Origin: UBA3210 sp048359995
GTDB taxonomy: Bacteria > Bacillota_I > Bacilli_A > RFN20 > CAG-449
Assembly (NCBI GenBank): GCA_048359995.1
Contig: DBGCPK010000008.1
Location: forward strand, 124,001 to 188,000
DNA: 64,000 nucleotides
Reading direction: 5' to 3'
The stretch's first letter is position 1. Each line of letters starts with the position of its first letter. Below the pieces are notes generated by a model, which was not told the DNA's origin, ran no database searches, and was given only the letters and a program-made list of their open reading frames with translations. The translations under genes were made by a program, and so were the position numbers. Below, one piece after another: positions 24,436 to 33,492 of the stretch.

Positions 24436-25308
24436 ATGCAGAATTACTTAGACTTATGTCAATACGTTCTCGACAAGGGAACACTAAAAGAAGATCGGAC
24501 GGGAACCGGAACGATTTCCACTTTCGGTTATCAACTTCGGTTTGACCTTTCCGAAGGATTTCCCCTGTTGACCACGAAAAAGGTGTATTACAAAGCCGTA
24601 TTAGGCGAATTACTGTGGTTCATTTCGGGAAGTACGAACATACGGCCTTTGGTGTTGCAGAACATTCGGATTTGGAACGAATGGCCTTACGAATCCTATA
24701 AAAAATCGGAAGATTACCGCGGGGAAACAATCGACGAATTCGTCGAAAAAATCAAAAGCGACGAAGCCTTTGCCCTTCGGTACGGGGAATTAGGTCCGGT
24801 TTACGGAAAACAATGGAGGGATTTCTTCGGGATAGACCAACTTCTCGAAGTCGAAAAATCCATCAAGGAAAATCCTTTTTCCCGAAGGCATATCATCTGC
24901 GCGTGGAATCCGGCCCAAATTTCCGAAATGGCTTTGCCGCCTTGCCACGCTTTCGTGCAGTTTTATGTCTCCGGAGACGGAAAAAAACTTTCCTGCCAAC
25001 TTTATCAGCGAAGCGCCGATCTCTTTTTAGGCGTTCCTTTTAACATCGCTTCCTATGCAACTCTACTCATGATGATGTCGGAAGTTTGCTCGTTGGAACC
25101 GGGAGAATTCGTACATACGTTCGGCGACGTCCACATTTACACCAATCACATCGATCAAATTCGGACGCAACTTGAAAGAAAACCGCGACCTCTTCCGCGT
25201 TTGACGATCAAAAGAAAAGTGAATTCCATTCTGGATTTCAAATATGAAGATTTCGAGGTCGTCGGATACGATCCGTATCCGAAAATTGAAGGAAAGGTAT
25301 CGGTATAA
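24436..25308 (+). CDS. thyA: Thymidylate synthase
   Basis: A 290-residue enzyme that methylates dUMP to dTMP using methylene-tetrahydrofolate. DRTGTGT near residue 21 contains the phosphate-binding arginine. The nucleophilic cysteine is in ALPPCHAFVQFYV, followed by LSCQLYQRSADLFLGVPFNIASYA and HTFGDVHIYTNHIDQI, all hallmark motifs. It overlaps no neighbour; folA begins two bases after its stop, so the two folate-cycle genes are co-transcribed. The ribosome binding site is GGAG nine bases upstream. Confidence 0.97.
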   Translation: MQNYLDLCQYVLDKGTLKEDRTGTGTISTFGYQLRFDLSEGFPLLTTKKVYYKAVLGELLWFISGSTNIRPLVLQNIRIWNEWPYESYKKSEDYRGETIDEFVEKIKSDEAFALRYGELGPVYGKQWRDFFGIDQLLEVEKSIKENPFSRRHIICAWNPAQISEMALPPCHAFVQFYVSGDGKKLSCQLYQRSADLFLGVPFNIASYATLLMMMSEVCSLEPGEFVHTFGDVHIYTNHIDQIRTQLERKPRPLPRLTIKRKVNSILDFKYEDFEVVGYDPYPKIEGKVSV

Positions 25309-25310
25309 CT

Positions 25311-25772
25311 ATGTTGAAAATCATCGTCGCTCACGATAAAAACCGCCTGATCGGCGGCAAAAATCAAATCCCTTGGCATATCAAGGAAGACCTCCGTCAT
25401 TATAAGGAAACCACGATGGGACACACTTTAATAATGGGGAGCAAAACGTTCGAATCGATCGGGAAACCTCTTCCGGGTAGAAAAACGATCGTTCTCTGCT
25501 ACGACGAAAACTTCGACGCGCAAGGCGCGGAAATCTGCACCGATTATCGCCGACTGCTGAATCGTTACGAGAAATCCGAAGAAACGGTCTACGTCTGCGG
25601 CGGCGCTTCGATTTACGCCCTGTTTCTTCCCTATTGCGAAGAACTGATCGTCTCCTTGATCGAAGGGGATTATACCGGCGACACTTATTTCCCGGAATAC
25701 GCGCATCTCTTTGAACTCTTTTCCGAAGAACAAAGAGAAGGATTTACAATCCGTCATTATAAAAGAAAATAA
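25311..25772 (+). CDS. folA: Dihydrofolate reductase
   Basis: A 153-residue enzyme reducing dihydrofolate to tetrahydrofolate with NADPH. The N-terminus has IVAHDKNRLIGGKNQIPWHIKEDL: the Trp-His pair and Glu/Asp27-type acid (here in KEDL) are in place. MGSKTFESIGKPLPGRKTIV is the conserved NADPH-binding helix, and VYVCGGASIYALFLPYCEELIVS is the second dinucleotide segment. It directly follows thyA, which produces its substrate. Confidence 0.96.
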   Translation: MLKIIVAHDKNRLIGGKNQIPWHIKEDLRHYKETTMGHTLIMGSKTFESIGKPLPGRKTIVLCYDENFDAQGAEICTDYRRLLNRYEKSEETVYVCGGASIYALFLPYCEELIVSLIEGDYTGDTYFPEYAHLFELFSEEQREGFTIRHYKRK

Positions 25773-25934
25773 TAAAGCTCGACAAAATCGTTTTTCATTC
25801 TCTTCGCTCAGAATTTCTTTACCAGACACCGAACGCATTCCAACAAAGTGCACAATTCGAACAGCGAATTCTTTTTCTTAATCGGCAAAAATAAATTCTC
25901 CCCGTACGCACAGCGATCGGATTGCTCGAATAAG

Positions 25935-25963
25935 TTGCAATCCTTTCTTCTTTGTGATACTAT
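25935..25963 (+). promoter_or_regulatory. Promoter of the DegV gene
   Basis: TTGCAA, 17 bases, and an extended -10 (TGATACTAT). It lies inside the longer open frame, supporting the downstream start. Confidence 0.7.
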
Positions 25964-25991
25964 TCAACGAGAAACGGAGTTTAAACATTCT

Positions 25992-26879
25992 ATGAGCAAA
26001 GTTGCAATATTAACCGACAGCAATTCCGGAATTACCCTCGAAGAGGGCAAAAAACACGGAATTCACGTCGTTCCGATGCCCTTTATCATCAACGGAGAAG
26101 AATTTTTGGAAGAAATATCCCTTTCGCAGGAACAGTTTTATGAAAAGTTAAAAGGTAAGGCGAATATCTCCACCTCGCAACCCTCGGCGTTCGCTTTGAC
26201 GGACACTTGGGATCGACTGCTGAAAGAATATGACGAGATCATCTTCATTCCGATGTCCAGCGGTCTGTCCGCGACTTGCGAAAGCGCCCAACGATTGGCG
26301 CAGAATGAAAAATATCTCGGAAAGGTTCACGTCGTCGACAATCAACGGATTTCCGTCACCCAAAAATCGAGTTGCTACGAGGCGCAATATCTGATCGATC
26401 AAGGAAAAAGCGCGCGGGAAGTCGTCGATTATTTGATGAAAAGCAAGATGGATTCCAGCATCTACATTATGGTGGATACGTTGGAATACCTGAAAAAGGG
26501 AGGAAGAATCACTCCTGCCGCCGCGGCACTGGGAACTTTGCTCAATATCAAACCCGTGTTGCAGATTCACGGAGAAAAACTCGATTCGTATTGCAAGGTG
26601 CTGTCGATCCGCGTTGCCAGAATCAAGATGATTCAGGCTGTCAAAAAGGATCTGGAAACCGTCTATGAAGATCTTTACGATCAGGGAAAGATGATTTTGG
26701 CGATCGCGCATACGGAAAATTACGACAATGCCGTCGATTTCAAGAAACAGGTTCAGGAGGCCTTTCCGAACTTGAAAATCGTCTTCGTCGATCCGCTTTC
26801 GTTAAGCGTATCCTGCCATATCGGTCCGGGATCTCTGGCCTTGGTATGCGCGCCGAATATCGACAATTGCATTCGATAA
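25992..26879 (+). CDS. DegV-family fatty-acid-binding protein
   Basis: A 295-residue DegV protein. The family opening KVAILTDSNSGIT is followed by VVPMPFIINGEEF, TSQPSAFAL and the ligand-pocket motif FIPMSSGLSATCESA. Later motifs are VDTLEYLKKGGRI and SVSCHIGPGSLALV. DegV proteins (FakB-type) bind acyl chains and hand them to a kinase. The open frame reaches 48 codons further upstream, but a promoter with an extended -10 lies in that stretch and the family starts here. The spacing to GGAG is rather long. A terminator follows. No fakA lies nearby. Confidence 0.93.
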   Translation: MSKVAILTDSNSGITLEEGKKHGIHVVPMPFIINGEEFLEEISLSQEQFYEKLKGKANISTSQPSAFALTDTWDRLLKEYDEIIFIPMSSGLSATCESAQRLAQNEKYLGKVHVVDNQRISVTQKSSCYEAQYLIDQGKSAREVVDYLMKSKMDSSIYIMVDTLEYLKKGGRITPAAAALGTLLNIKPVLQIHGEKLDSYCKVLSIRVARIKMIQAVKKDLETVYEDLYDQGKMILAIAHTENYDNAVDFKKQVQEAFPNLKIVFVDPLSLSVSCHIGPGSLALVCAPNIDNCIR

Positions 26880-26897
26880 ATCCGACATTTTGCTTAC

Positions 26898-26918
26898 GCC
26901 CCGAAAGGGGCTTTTTTT
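26898..26918 (+). terminator. Rho-independent terminator of the DegV gene
   Basis: GCCCC, GAAA loop, GGGGC, then seven Ts, 19 bases after the stop codon. Confidence 0.92.
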
Positions 26919-27017
26919 AAATGATACGCTTTTTGTTCAACGTTCGAAAGCGCATCGATCCTCAAAGCCGTCGATTCGGAAAGAAAACGATTTCATAAAA
27001 TTGTCCGTAACATTTCT

Positions 27018-27045
27018 TTGATTCTGCCGAGAATAATTTTAGAAT
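27018..27045 (+). promoter_or_regulatory. Promoter of the ATP-grasp gene
   Basis: TTGATT, 16 bases, TAGAAT, about 27 bases before the start codon. Confidence 0.55.
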
Positions 27046-27071
27046 AAGAGAAGGTTAAAGGAGTTTATCAT

Positions 27072-28259
27072 ATGAATTTTATCTTTATTTCCCCGAATTT
27101 TCCTAAGACTTACTATCGGTTTTGTCGGGAATTGAAGAATTTGGGGGTTACGGTATTGGGAATCGGCGAAGATCGTTACGACGATTTAAGCGGCGATTTG
27201 AAAGAAAGTTTATCCGATTATTACCAAGTCCGTTCTCTGGAAAACTACGAGGAAGTTTATCGGGCGACGGCTTATTTTGCCTTTCGCTACGGCAAAATCG
27301 ACTACATCGAATCGAACAACGAGTATTGGCTCGAAAGCGACGCGCGTTTGAGAAGCGATTTTAACGTTCTTACGGGAAAAAAGAGCGAAGAAATCCGAAT
27401 GTTCAAGTCGAAAGAGGCGATGAAACGGTATTATCGAAAAGCCGGAATCAAAGTCGCTCGATACCACATTCCGACCACTTTGGAAAAAGCGCGGGATTTT
27501 ATCGAAGAGGTCGGTTATCCGGTGATCGTCAAGCCGGACAACGGCGTCGGCGCTTATCACACGTTTAAAATCAACAACGATGAGGAATTGCGCAATTTCT
27601 ACGAAAAAAATTTCCCGAGGATTCCTTATATCATGGAAGAGTATGTCGACGGAGATCTGATCAGTTTCGACGGAATTTCCAACCGAAAATGCGAACCGGT
27701 TTTCTTTTCCAACGAGGTCTTTCCGACTCCGATTATGGAACTCGTCAACAAACTGAGCGACGTTTTCTATTATTCCAATAACACCTGTCCGAAAGATTTG
27801 GAAGAAGCGGGGAGAAAAACGTTGAAAAGCTTCGAAGCGCGAAATCGTTACTTTCATCTCGAATTCTTTCGGTTGAAAAGAGATAAGGAAGGATTGGGAA
27901 AGAAAGGCGAACTGATCGGCCTCGAAGTGAATATGCGCTGCCCGGGAGGTTATACCCCCGATATGATCAATTTCGCCAACAGCGTGTCGACATACCGCAT
28001 TTGGGCGGAAGTCATGGTCAACGATAAAACCGAAGAAAATCTGAATCTTCCTCATTACTTCTGCGGTTACTACGGGCGAAGAATACAGAACCGATATCAG
28101 CATACGCGGGAAGATATTTTCGAAAAATACGGCAGTCAAATCGTGATGTACGAATGGATGCCCGAGATTCTTTCCGGCGCGATGGGAAACGAGTCTTTTT
28201 ATTTCAAGACCGACTCGTTCGAAGAATTGATGGAATTCCGCGATTTCTGCGCGAAGTAA
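27072..28259 (+). CDS. ATP-grasp carboxylate-amine ligase-like protein
   Basis: A 395-residue protein of the ATP-grasp fold. A Rossmann-like N-terminal domain (MNFIFISPNFPKTYYRFCREL) is followed by the ATP-grasp domain: KSKEAMKRYYRKAGIKVARY, the nucleotide-binding strand YPVIVKPDNGVGAY near residue 150, the hinge PYIMEEYVDGDLISFDG, and the metal-ligand segment LIGLEVNMRCPGGYTPDM near 295. Such enzymes join a carboxylate to an amine or thiol through an acyl phosphate. The substrate is unknown. The ribosome binding site is AAAGGAG. Its last 61 bases overlap the end of the convergent esterase gene. Confidence 0.87.
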   Translation: MNFIFISPNFPKTYYRFCRELKNLGVTVLGIGEDRYDDLSGDLKESLSDYYQVRSLENYEEVYRATAYFAFRYGKIDYIESNNEYWLESDARLRSDFNVLTGKKSEEIRMFKSKEAMKRYYRKAGIKVARYHIPTTLEKARDFIEEVGYPVIVKPDNGVGAYHTFKINNDEELRNFYEKNFPRIPYIMEEYVDGDLISFDGISNRKCEPVFFSNEVFPTPIMELVNKLSDVFYYSNNTCPKDLEEAGRKTLKSFEARNRYFHLEFFRLKRDKEGLGKKGELIGLEVNMRCPGGYTPDMINFANSVSTYRIWAEVMVNDKTEENLNLPHYFCGYYGRRIQNRYQHTREDIFEKYGSQIVMYEWMPEILSGAMGNESFYFKTDSFEELMEFRDFCAK

Positions 28260-29335
28260 TCCGACATCGCGGAAGCAAAAACATAGCGCCAAGCGATTTC
28301 GTTGTGCTCGTACTCCTCTTCGATATGCAAAGTAGCGCTTCCGATTCGGGAAACGATAAGGGGATAAATGCTTTTTACATAACCGGTAATCGCGTCTTCC
28401 AATAAAGATTCGGATCCACCCGAAAAAAAGACGTAGGGATATTCTCCTTCGTTTTCGATCAGCGAATCGAGATCTTCTTTTCGAAAGAGCAGCAAAGCCG
28501 GAGAAAATGCGAAAACGTAAGAGAACATCTCTTTATATTTCGTCCCCATATAGTAGGCGGCTAACCCTCCGCTGGAAGCGCCGATCACGCCGACATCGTC
28601 CCAATCGATCTCGTAGTTTTCTTTCAAATACGGAAACAGATCTTGAACGATTTTTTCTCCGATCAATTCGAGTTTTCCGTGAAAAAACCGCTTATTATCG
28701 GTATATTCGCGATTGATCTTTCCGAAGTTTTCAGACATGGTCAAATCCCTGTCCCGATTCGGATTCGCGTTGTCCATCGCCACGACTAAATAGGGCGTTT
28801 CTTTTTCTTTTTCGATCCGGCTCAAAATCTGATCGATCTGCCAAGAACCGTAAGGGTCGTTCTTATCCGTATAATTTCCCACGCCTCTTTTGGAAAAGAG
28901 ATTCTGTCCGTCGAAAGCCAGAATCAGTTTGTATTTCCGATTTTTGTTTTTCTTCTGCGCGTAAACGTAAAAATCGATCTTCCCGCCTCTGTAACGGAAT
29001 TCTTTGCTTTTTAGGGTCAGAGTATCCATCTTCCCCGTCTTTTTCAGGCCGTGAACGTAAAAATCGACGAAAAGCGCGCCTTTTCCGATCCGTATCTTCA
29101 AATCGGGAAGATATGCGCACAAAGGGATCGGTTTCGAAACGATTTTGCGATATTTGAAAACGACTTTTTTTTCGATTTCGTCGTCGTATCTCCAAAGATG
29201 TTCTTCGCCCTGACGATAGGGTTTTCCTCCGGTTTTGATCTTTCCGCGGCGGAGAACTTTCCCTCGATCTCCGAAAACGGTAAAGGAAATCGCTTTGCTT
29301 ATGTCCGTGCGAAGAACGTGAATTTGCCTTTCCAT
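28199..29335 (-). CDS. Esterase D-type alpha/beta hydrolase
   Basis: A 378-residue protein. The N-terminal 130 or so residues are beta-rich and resemble a carbohydrate-binding or enterochelin-esterase-like N domain. The catalytic part is of the putative-esterase type (PF00756-like): YKLILAFDGQNLFSKRG, YLVVAMDNANPNRDRD, and the nucleophile motif GVIGASSGGLAAYYMG near residue 255, then acid and histidine (EEEYEHNEIAWRY). It follows uvrB directly (AAAGGAG, with the uvrB stop touching the ATG). The last 20 residues extend past the usual fold end and overlap the ATP-grasp gene. Confidence 0.82.
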   Translation of the reverse strand: MERQIHVLRTDISKAISFTVFGDRGKVLRRGKIKTGGKPYRQGEEHLWRYDDEIEKKVVFKYRKIVSKPIPLCAYLPDLKIRIGKGALFVDFYVHGLKKTGKMDTLTLKSKEFRYRGGKIDFYVYAQKKNKNRKYKLILAFDGQNLFSKRGVGNYTDKNDPYGSWQIDQILSRIEKEKETPYLVVAMDNANPNRDRDLTMSENFGKINREYTDNKRFFHGKLELIGEKIVQDLFPYLKENYEIDWDDVGVIGASSGGLAAYYMGTKYKEMFSYVFAFSPALLLFRKEDLDSLIENEGEYPYVFFSGGSESLLEDAITGYVKSIYPLIVSRIGSATLHIEEEYEHNEIAWRYVFASAMSDYFAQKSRNSINSSNESVLK

Positions 29336-31303
29336 CTATTCTCCTTTCAGTTCGAAGAGAATGTCCCGAAGATTCGCGGCTTTTTCGAAATCCAGTTCGC
29401 GCGCCGCCTTTCTCATCTCTTTTTCGACTTCTTTCATATACGATTCGCGTTCGCTCCGCGTCATTTTTCCTTTATGCTGAACGCCCGCGGAACGATCTCT
29501 GATCTTCAACGGTTCGCGGATTTCCTTGATGATCGTCTTCGGCGTAATTCCGTGTTCCAGATTGTATTGTTTCTGAATCGCCCTTCTTCGTTCGGTTTCC
29601 GAAATCGCTTTGCTCATCGAATCCGTAATCCTGTTCGCATACATCACTACCCGTCCGTGTACATTCCGCGCCGCTCGACCGACGATCTGAATCAGCGAAC
29701 GTTCGCTTCTGAGAAAGCCCTCTTTATCCGCGTCCAAAATAGCGATCAGACTGACCTCCGGAATATCCAATCCCTCTCTCAAAAGATTGATTCCGACCAG
29801 AATTTCGTATTTTCCTTTTCTCAAATTATAGATGATCTCCGTTCTTTCCAACGTCTTGGTATCGGTGTGAAGATAGGTGACCTTATAGCCTTTTTCTTTG
29901 AGAAAAGCCGTCAGATTTTCCGCGTCCTTGATCGTCAGCGTGACGACCATCACCCTCTCGTTCCGCGATAAAACCAGATCGATTTCTTCGACCAGATCGA
30001 CGACCGGATTCAACACGTTCTTCACGTCGATCAAAGGATCGACAAGACCGGTCGGACGGATAATCTGCTGCACATAACATTGACCCGTTTTTTCGAGTTC
30101 GTAATCTCCGGGAGTCGCGGAAGTGCAGATCACCTGGTGGATTTTCTTCTCGAATTCTTCGAAATTCAAGGGACGGTTATCTAGCGCGGAAGGAAGGCGA
30201 AAGCCGTATTCCACCAAGACTTCTTTTCTCGAACGATCGCCGTTATACATTCCTCTGACCTGAGGAAAAGTGACGTGAGATTCGTCGACGACCAAGAGAT
30301 AATCCTCCGGAAAGTAATCGAAAAGGGTGTACGGCGTCGATCCCGGCGCGCGCCCGTCGATGTGTCTGGCGTAATTTTCGATCCCCGAGCAGAAGCCGAA
30401 TTCCAGAAGTTGCTCCATATCGTATTTGGTTCTTTGTTCGAGGCGTTGCTCTTCCAGCAATTTTCCGTTCTCGTGAAAATAATTCAGCCGTTCCACCATT
30501 TCTTTCCGAATCGATTCGACCGCTTTTTTCAACCGTTCGGTTCCGGAAGCGTATTCGTGCGCCGGATAAATCGGGATTTCTTCGTAAGAGTGAATCCATT
30601 CTCCCGTCAAAGCGTCGATTTCCTCGATCTTTTCCACTCGATCCCATTCGTCCATCGCAATGCGGACGATATGGTCTTTGTTAGACGGAACGATGAGTTC
30701 GATAACGTCGCCTCTCAAACGAAAATCGCCGGATTCCAACGTCATATTATTCCGCGTATACTGGCTGGCGATCAGGCGGTTGACAAAAGGTTTTCGGTCG
30801 ATTTCGTCTCCCACGCGTACGACGAAAACCAAATTCCGATATTCGTCCGGATCGGATAAGCCGTAAATCGAAGCTACCGACGCGATGACGATCGTATCCG
30901 ATCTTTCCAGCACCGAGTTGATCGCCGAGCAACGCATTATTTCGATTTCGTCGTTCATCTGCGCGTTTTTTTCGATATAGGTGTCCGTAGAAGGAAGATA
31001 GGCTTCCGGCTGATAGAAATCGAAATTGGATACGAAATATTCGACGCGGTTTTCCGGAAATAATTCTTTGAATTCCGAATAGAGTTGCCCCGCCAGAGTC
31101 TTGTTATGCACCAGAATCAAAGTCGGTTTGTTGATTCTTTCGATCACGTTGCCGATGGTAAACGTCTTTCCGGTTCCCGTCGCGCCGAGAAGGACCTGAT
31201 ATTTTTTCCCCTCGCGGATTCCTTCCACCAATTCTTCGATGGCTTCGGGTTGATCTCCCGTCGGCGAGAAAGGAGCGACGAGTTTAAACTTTCTCTGATC
31301 CAT
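29336..31303 (-). CDS. uvrB: Excinuclease ABC subunit B
   Basis: A 655-residue helicase-like damage-verification subunit of nucleotide excision repair. FSPTGDQPEAIEELV opens the protein, with Walker A GATGTGKTFT near residue 40. The beta-hairpin for DNA insertion is at YYQPEAYLPSTDTYIEK, and DEXX motif VVDESH, motif V/VI GINLLREGLDIPEVSL and QIVGRAARN follow. The C-terminal UvrB/UvrC-interacting UVR motif is at about 620-655. The start overlaps the S41 protease stop by 20 bases. In Bacillus uvrB also follows ctpB; uvrA is not adjacent here. Confidence 0.97.
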   Translation of the reverse strand: MDQRKFKLVAPFSPTGDQPEAIEELVEGIREGKKYQVLLGATGTGKTFTIGNVIERINKPTLILVHNKTLAGQLYSEFKELFPENRVEYFVSNFDFYQPEAYLPSTDTYIEKNAQMNDEIEIMRCSAINSVLERSDTIVIASVASIYGLSDPDEYRNLVFVVRVGDEIDRKPFVNRLIASQYTRNNMTLESGDFRLRGDVIELIVPSNKDHIVRIAMDEWDRVEKIEEIDALTGEWIHSYEEIPIYPAHEYASGTERLKKAVESIRKEMVERLNYFHENGKLLEEQRLEQRTKYDMEQLLEFGFCSGIENYARHIDGRAPGSTPYTLFDYFPEDYLLVVDESHVTFPQVRGMYNGDRSRKEVLVEYGFRLPSALDNRPLNFEEFEKKIHQVICTSATPGDYELEKTGQCYVQQIIRPTGLVDPLIDVKNVLNPVVDLVEEIDLVLSRNERVMVVTLTIKDAENLTAFLKEKGYKVTYLHTDTKTLERTEIIYNLRKGKYEILVGINLLREGLDIPEVSLIAILDADKEGFLRSERSLIQIVGRAARNVHGRVVMYANRITDSMSKAISETERRRAIQKQYNLEHGITPKTIIKEIREPLKIRDRSAGVQHKGKMTRSERESYMKEVEKEMRKAARELDFEKAANLRDILFELKGE

Positions 31304-33002
31304 ACGCTTTTTTCACCTGTGCGACGACTTCATCCTTGTAGATCGAATAGTGGAGATCCGCGAGAAGCCCCTGCAACAGGTCCGCGGTGGTTTTATCGTA
31401 GATTCCCTGATCGTTGACGATCGCGTATTTCTCCTGAAAAGCCCGAATCGCCAGATCGAAAGTATCGTATTCCGATCCCAAAAGATAGTTGATTTGATTT
31501 TTGATAAAGATACGCTGCGAAGACGTCAGGTAATCGTTATTTTGCCGCGCTTCGACATATCCGGTATAGATACTCGCTCCGTAAGAATAGATGATTTTAT
31601 CGTAGACTTTGTCGGCCAGATAATCCGCGAAAGCGACGTCGTAAAGGGTTTCTTCTCCCAAACCCTCGATTTTCCGATATTCTCCGACCGCTTCCGAAAG
31701 GTCGGTAAAATTTTTTCCTGTTAACGCGTTGATTCGACCGACGATCACCGCGGCGTCGTCTTCGGAAAGCGCGGAGTTGTCTTCCACTCCCGTAATATAT
31801 CGTCGGTACGTTTCATACGGAATATATTCTTCCCCCAAGAAGAGATCGGGAACAATTCCCCGCTTGTTGATGCAGTTTTTCGTCGGGGAACAAACCTTGG
31901 CAAAAGTGAAACGGATCAGCGATCCGTCGTTGAACAAAGAGAGAAACGATTGAGCGATTCCCTTGCCGTAGCTGACCTGTCCGGCGATTTTCACTTTGCT
32001 TTCGGTATAAGGGCTGTCTCTCAATCCCAAGGCAAAGGATTCTCCCGCGCTGGCGGTGCCGTTGTCGATCAAAAGGGTGATTTGACCGATTCGATCCGTA
32101 TATTGAACTTTCATCGTCGTATTCTTCAAAGCCGTATACGTTCCGTCGGAGTAAAGATAATAAGCCGTAACTTCGTTCAGAGGAATGAAAAGACCCAAGG
32201 CTTCCACGCAATTGTTCACATATCCCCCTCCGTTACCTCTCAAATCGATAATCAGATGATCCAGCCGATCGACGCCCTGATTGAAGATCTGATTGTCGAA
32301 AATTTCCTTCAACTCCCCCTGCGGTGTCGTTTCTCCGGAACTTTCATCGCCCAAGAACGAAGTAATTTCCACGTACGCTTCGCTGTATCCGTCCGTATCG
32401 GTCAGGCTCAACAATCGCGCTTTGTCGATGTTGTAAGAGCCTCGCGTGACGACGATCGGTTCGGCGATTTCCCGATAGACGCCCGAAGCGTCTTTTCTCT
32501 TGACGTAGAGTTCGATCGAAGAGCCTTCTTCTCCCGTCAGGACGTTGCCCCAATCATTGTAAGAATGCTCTTTCAGCACATAAAATTCCGCGTCGTTCCG
32601 ATCGAGATTGCGAACCTTATAGAGTATATCTTCCTCTTTCAGTCCCGCTTTTTCCGCCGGAGAATTCTTCATCACCTGCGCAACCAACGCTTCCCCGTAA
32701 TAGAGCGTTCTGGAAAATCCCAACCCGACGCCGCTGGAAGAATAGTCTTGGGTTTCGCCGTTGGCCATCGAGGTGTAGTAGGTAAATGGATCTTCGAAAG
32801 CGTCGGTCAATCCGTAGAGCATACCGTCGAGAAGTTCCCTTTCGTCCACTTCGATGTAATAATGTTCTTTCAAGTACGAGCAGATGAAGTCGACGTATCC
32901 CTGTTCCGTTTTGCTCTGCTCGGTAAACCCGATCATGCGGCAACTGCTCAAACAAATTGTCAGTCCCGTCAATAAGAGCAATCCGAGTTTATTCTTTTTC
33001 AT
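31284..33002 (-). CDS. S41-family C-terminal processing protease, lipoprotein, CtpB-like
   Basis: A 572-residue secreted serine protease. Signal peptide and lipobox LTICLSSC anchor it outside the membrane. A PDZ domain follows (about 70-160, SGVGLGFSRTL... AGLKEEDILYKV). The S41 core has the catalytic serine in IDNGTASAGESFALGL and the lysine in SYGKGIAQSF. The C-terminus (about 500-572, FDLAIRAFQEKYAIVNDQGIYDKTTADLL) resembles a peptidoglycan-binding domain. The ATG at 33002 has GGAGGAG; a 46-codon upstream extension lies in another gene. By synteny (prfB...ctpB...uvrB) it corresponds to Bacillus CtpB, a sporulation-signalling protease. The function in this organism is inferred. Confidence 0.85.
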   Translation of the reverse strand: MKKNKLGLLLLTGLTICLSSCRMIGFTEQSKTEQGYVDFICSYLKEHYYIEVDERELLDGMLYGLTDAFEDPFTYYTSMANGETQDYSSSGVGLGFSRTLYYGEALVAQVMKNSPAEKAGLKEEDILYKVRNLDRNDAEFYVLKEHSYNDWGNVLTGEEGSSIELYVKRKDASGVYREIAEPIVVTRGSYNIDKARLLSLTDTDGYSEAYVEITSFLGDESSGETTPQGELKEIFDNQIFNQGVDRLDHLIIDLRGNGGGYVNNCVEALGLFIPLNEVTAYYLYSDGTYTALKNTTMKVQYTDRIGQITLLIDNGTASAGESFALGLRDSPYTESKVKIAGQVSYGKGIAQSFLSLFNDGSLIRFTFAKVCSPTKNCINKRGIVPDLFLGEEYIPYETYRRYITGVEDNSALSEDDAAVIVGRINALTGKNFTDLSEAVGEYRKIEGLGEETLYDVAFADYLADKVYDKIIYSYGASIYTGYVEARQNNDYLTSSQRIFIKNQINYLLGSEYDTFDLAIRAFQEKYAIVNDQGIYDKTTADLLQGLLADLHYSIYKDEVVAQVKKAYGSEKV

Positions 33003-33489
33003 GTTCCGTCTCCTCCTTCTCGTCGATGACAAGCGTCCAACCGCGCTCCGTCTTTTCCACCGAATACTTTGCCAAAATGTGGCTCTTTCCCTCGAAAGAG
33101 GCCAGTATTTCGATTCGGTTAATCTTATTATTGACCGCAAAATAGGTTTTATTTTCGATCTGAACCCGTTCCGGTTTGACTCCGAGATTATCGTTGAAAA
33201 CGTAGAGCAGGCGGTCTTTGTAAAAGCGGTAATGCTTTTTGACTTCCACGCCCGAAAGAGGATCTCTTTCTCCTTTTCCTTTCCAAGAAAAGTCGATTGT
33301 CGCCCCGTGTTCTTCGAAATATTCCAGATATTTTCCGTCTTTTAATTCGAGATTTCGAAAATATCTTTCGCTTTCTTCCACCAATTCTTTCAACTTCTTT
33401 TTCCGGTATTTGTCCGTGATTTTCAGAAGGATCAGAAGAACGAGAGAGATTCCCGCGACGACGGACAAAACGATGAGCAGCGTATCCAT
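32989..33489 (-). CDS. Single-pass membrane protein of unknown function
   Basis: A 166-residue protein with an N-terminal transmembrane helix (about 3-22, LLIVLSVVAGISLVLLILL), a basic stretch, then a soluble domain of predicted beta strands (KKHYRFYKDRLLYVFNDN, RIEILASFEGKSHILAKY). Ribosome binding site AAGGACGG in the end of the YitT gene. Its last 14 bases overlap the start of the S41 protease gene, so translation is coupled. It occupies the place of ftsEX and cccB in the Bacillus order but resembles neither. It may be a partner of the protease. Confidence 0.7.
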   Translation of the reverse strand: MDTLLIVLSVVAGISLVLLILLKITDKYRKKKLKELVEESERYFRNLELKDGKYLEYFEEHGATIDFSWKGKGERDPLSGVEVKKHYRFYKDRLLYVFNDNLGVKPERVQIENKTYFAVNNKINRIEILASFEGKSHILAKYSVEKTERGWTLVIDEKEETEHEKE

Positions 33490-33492
33490 TTT

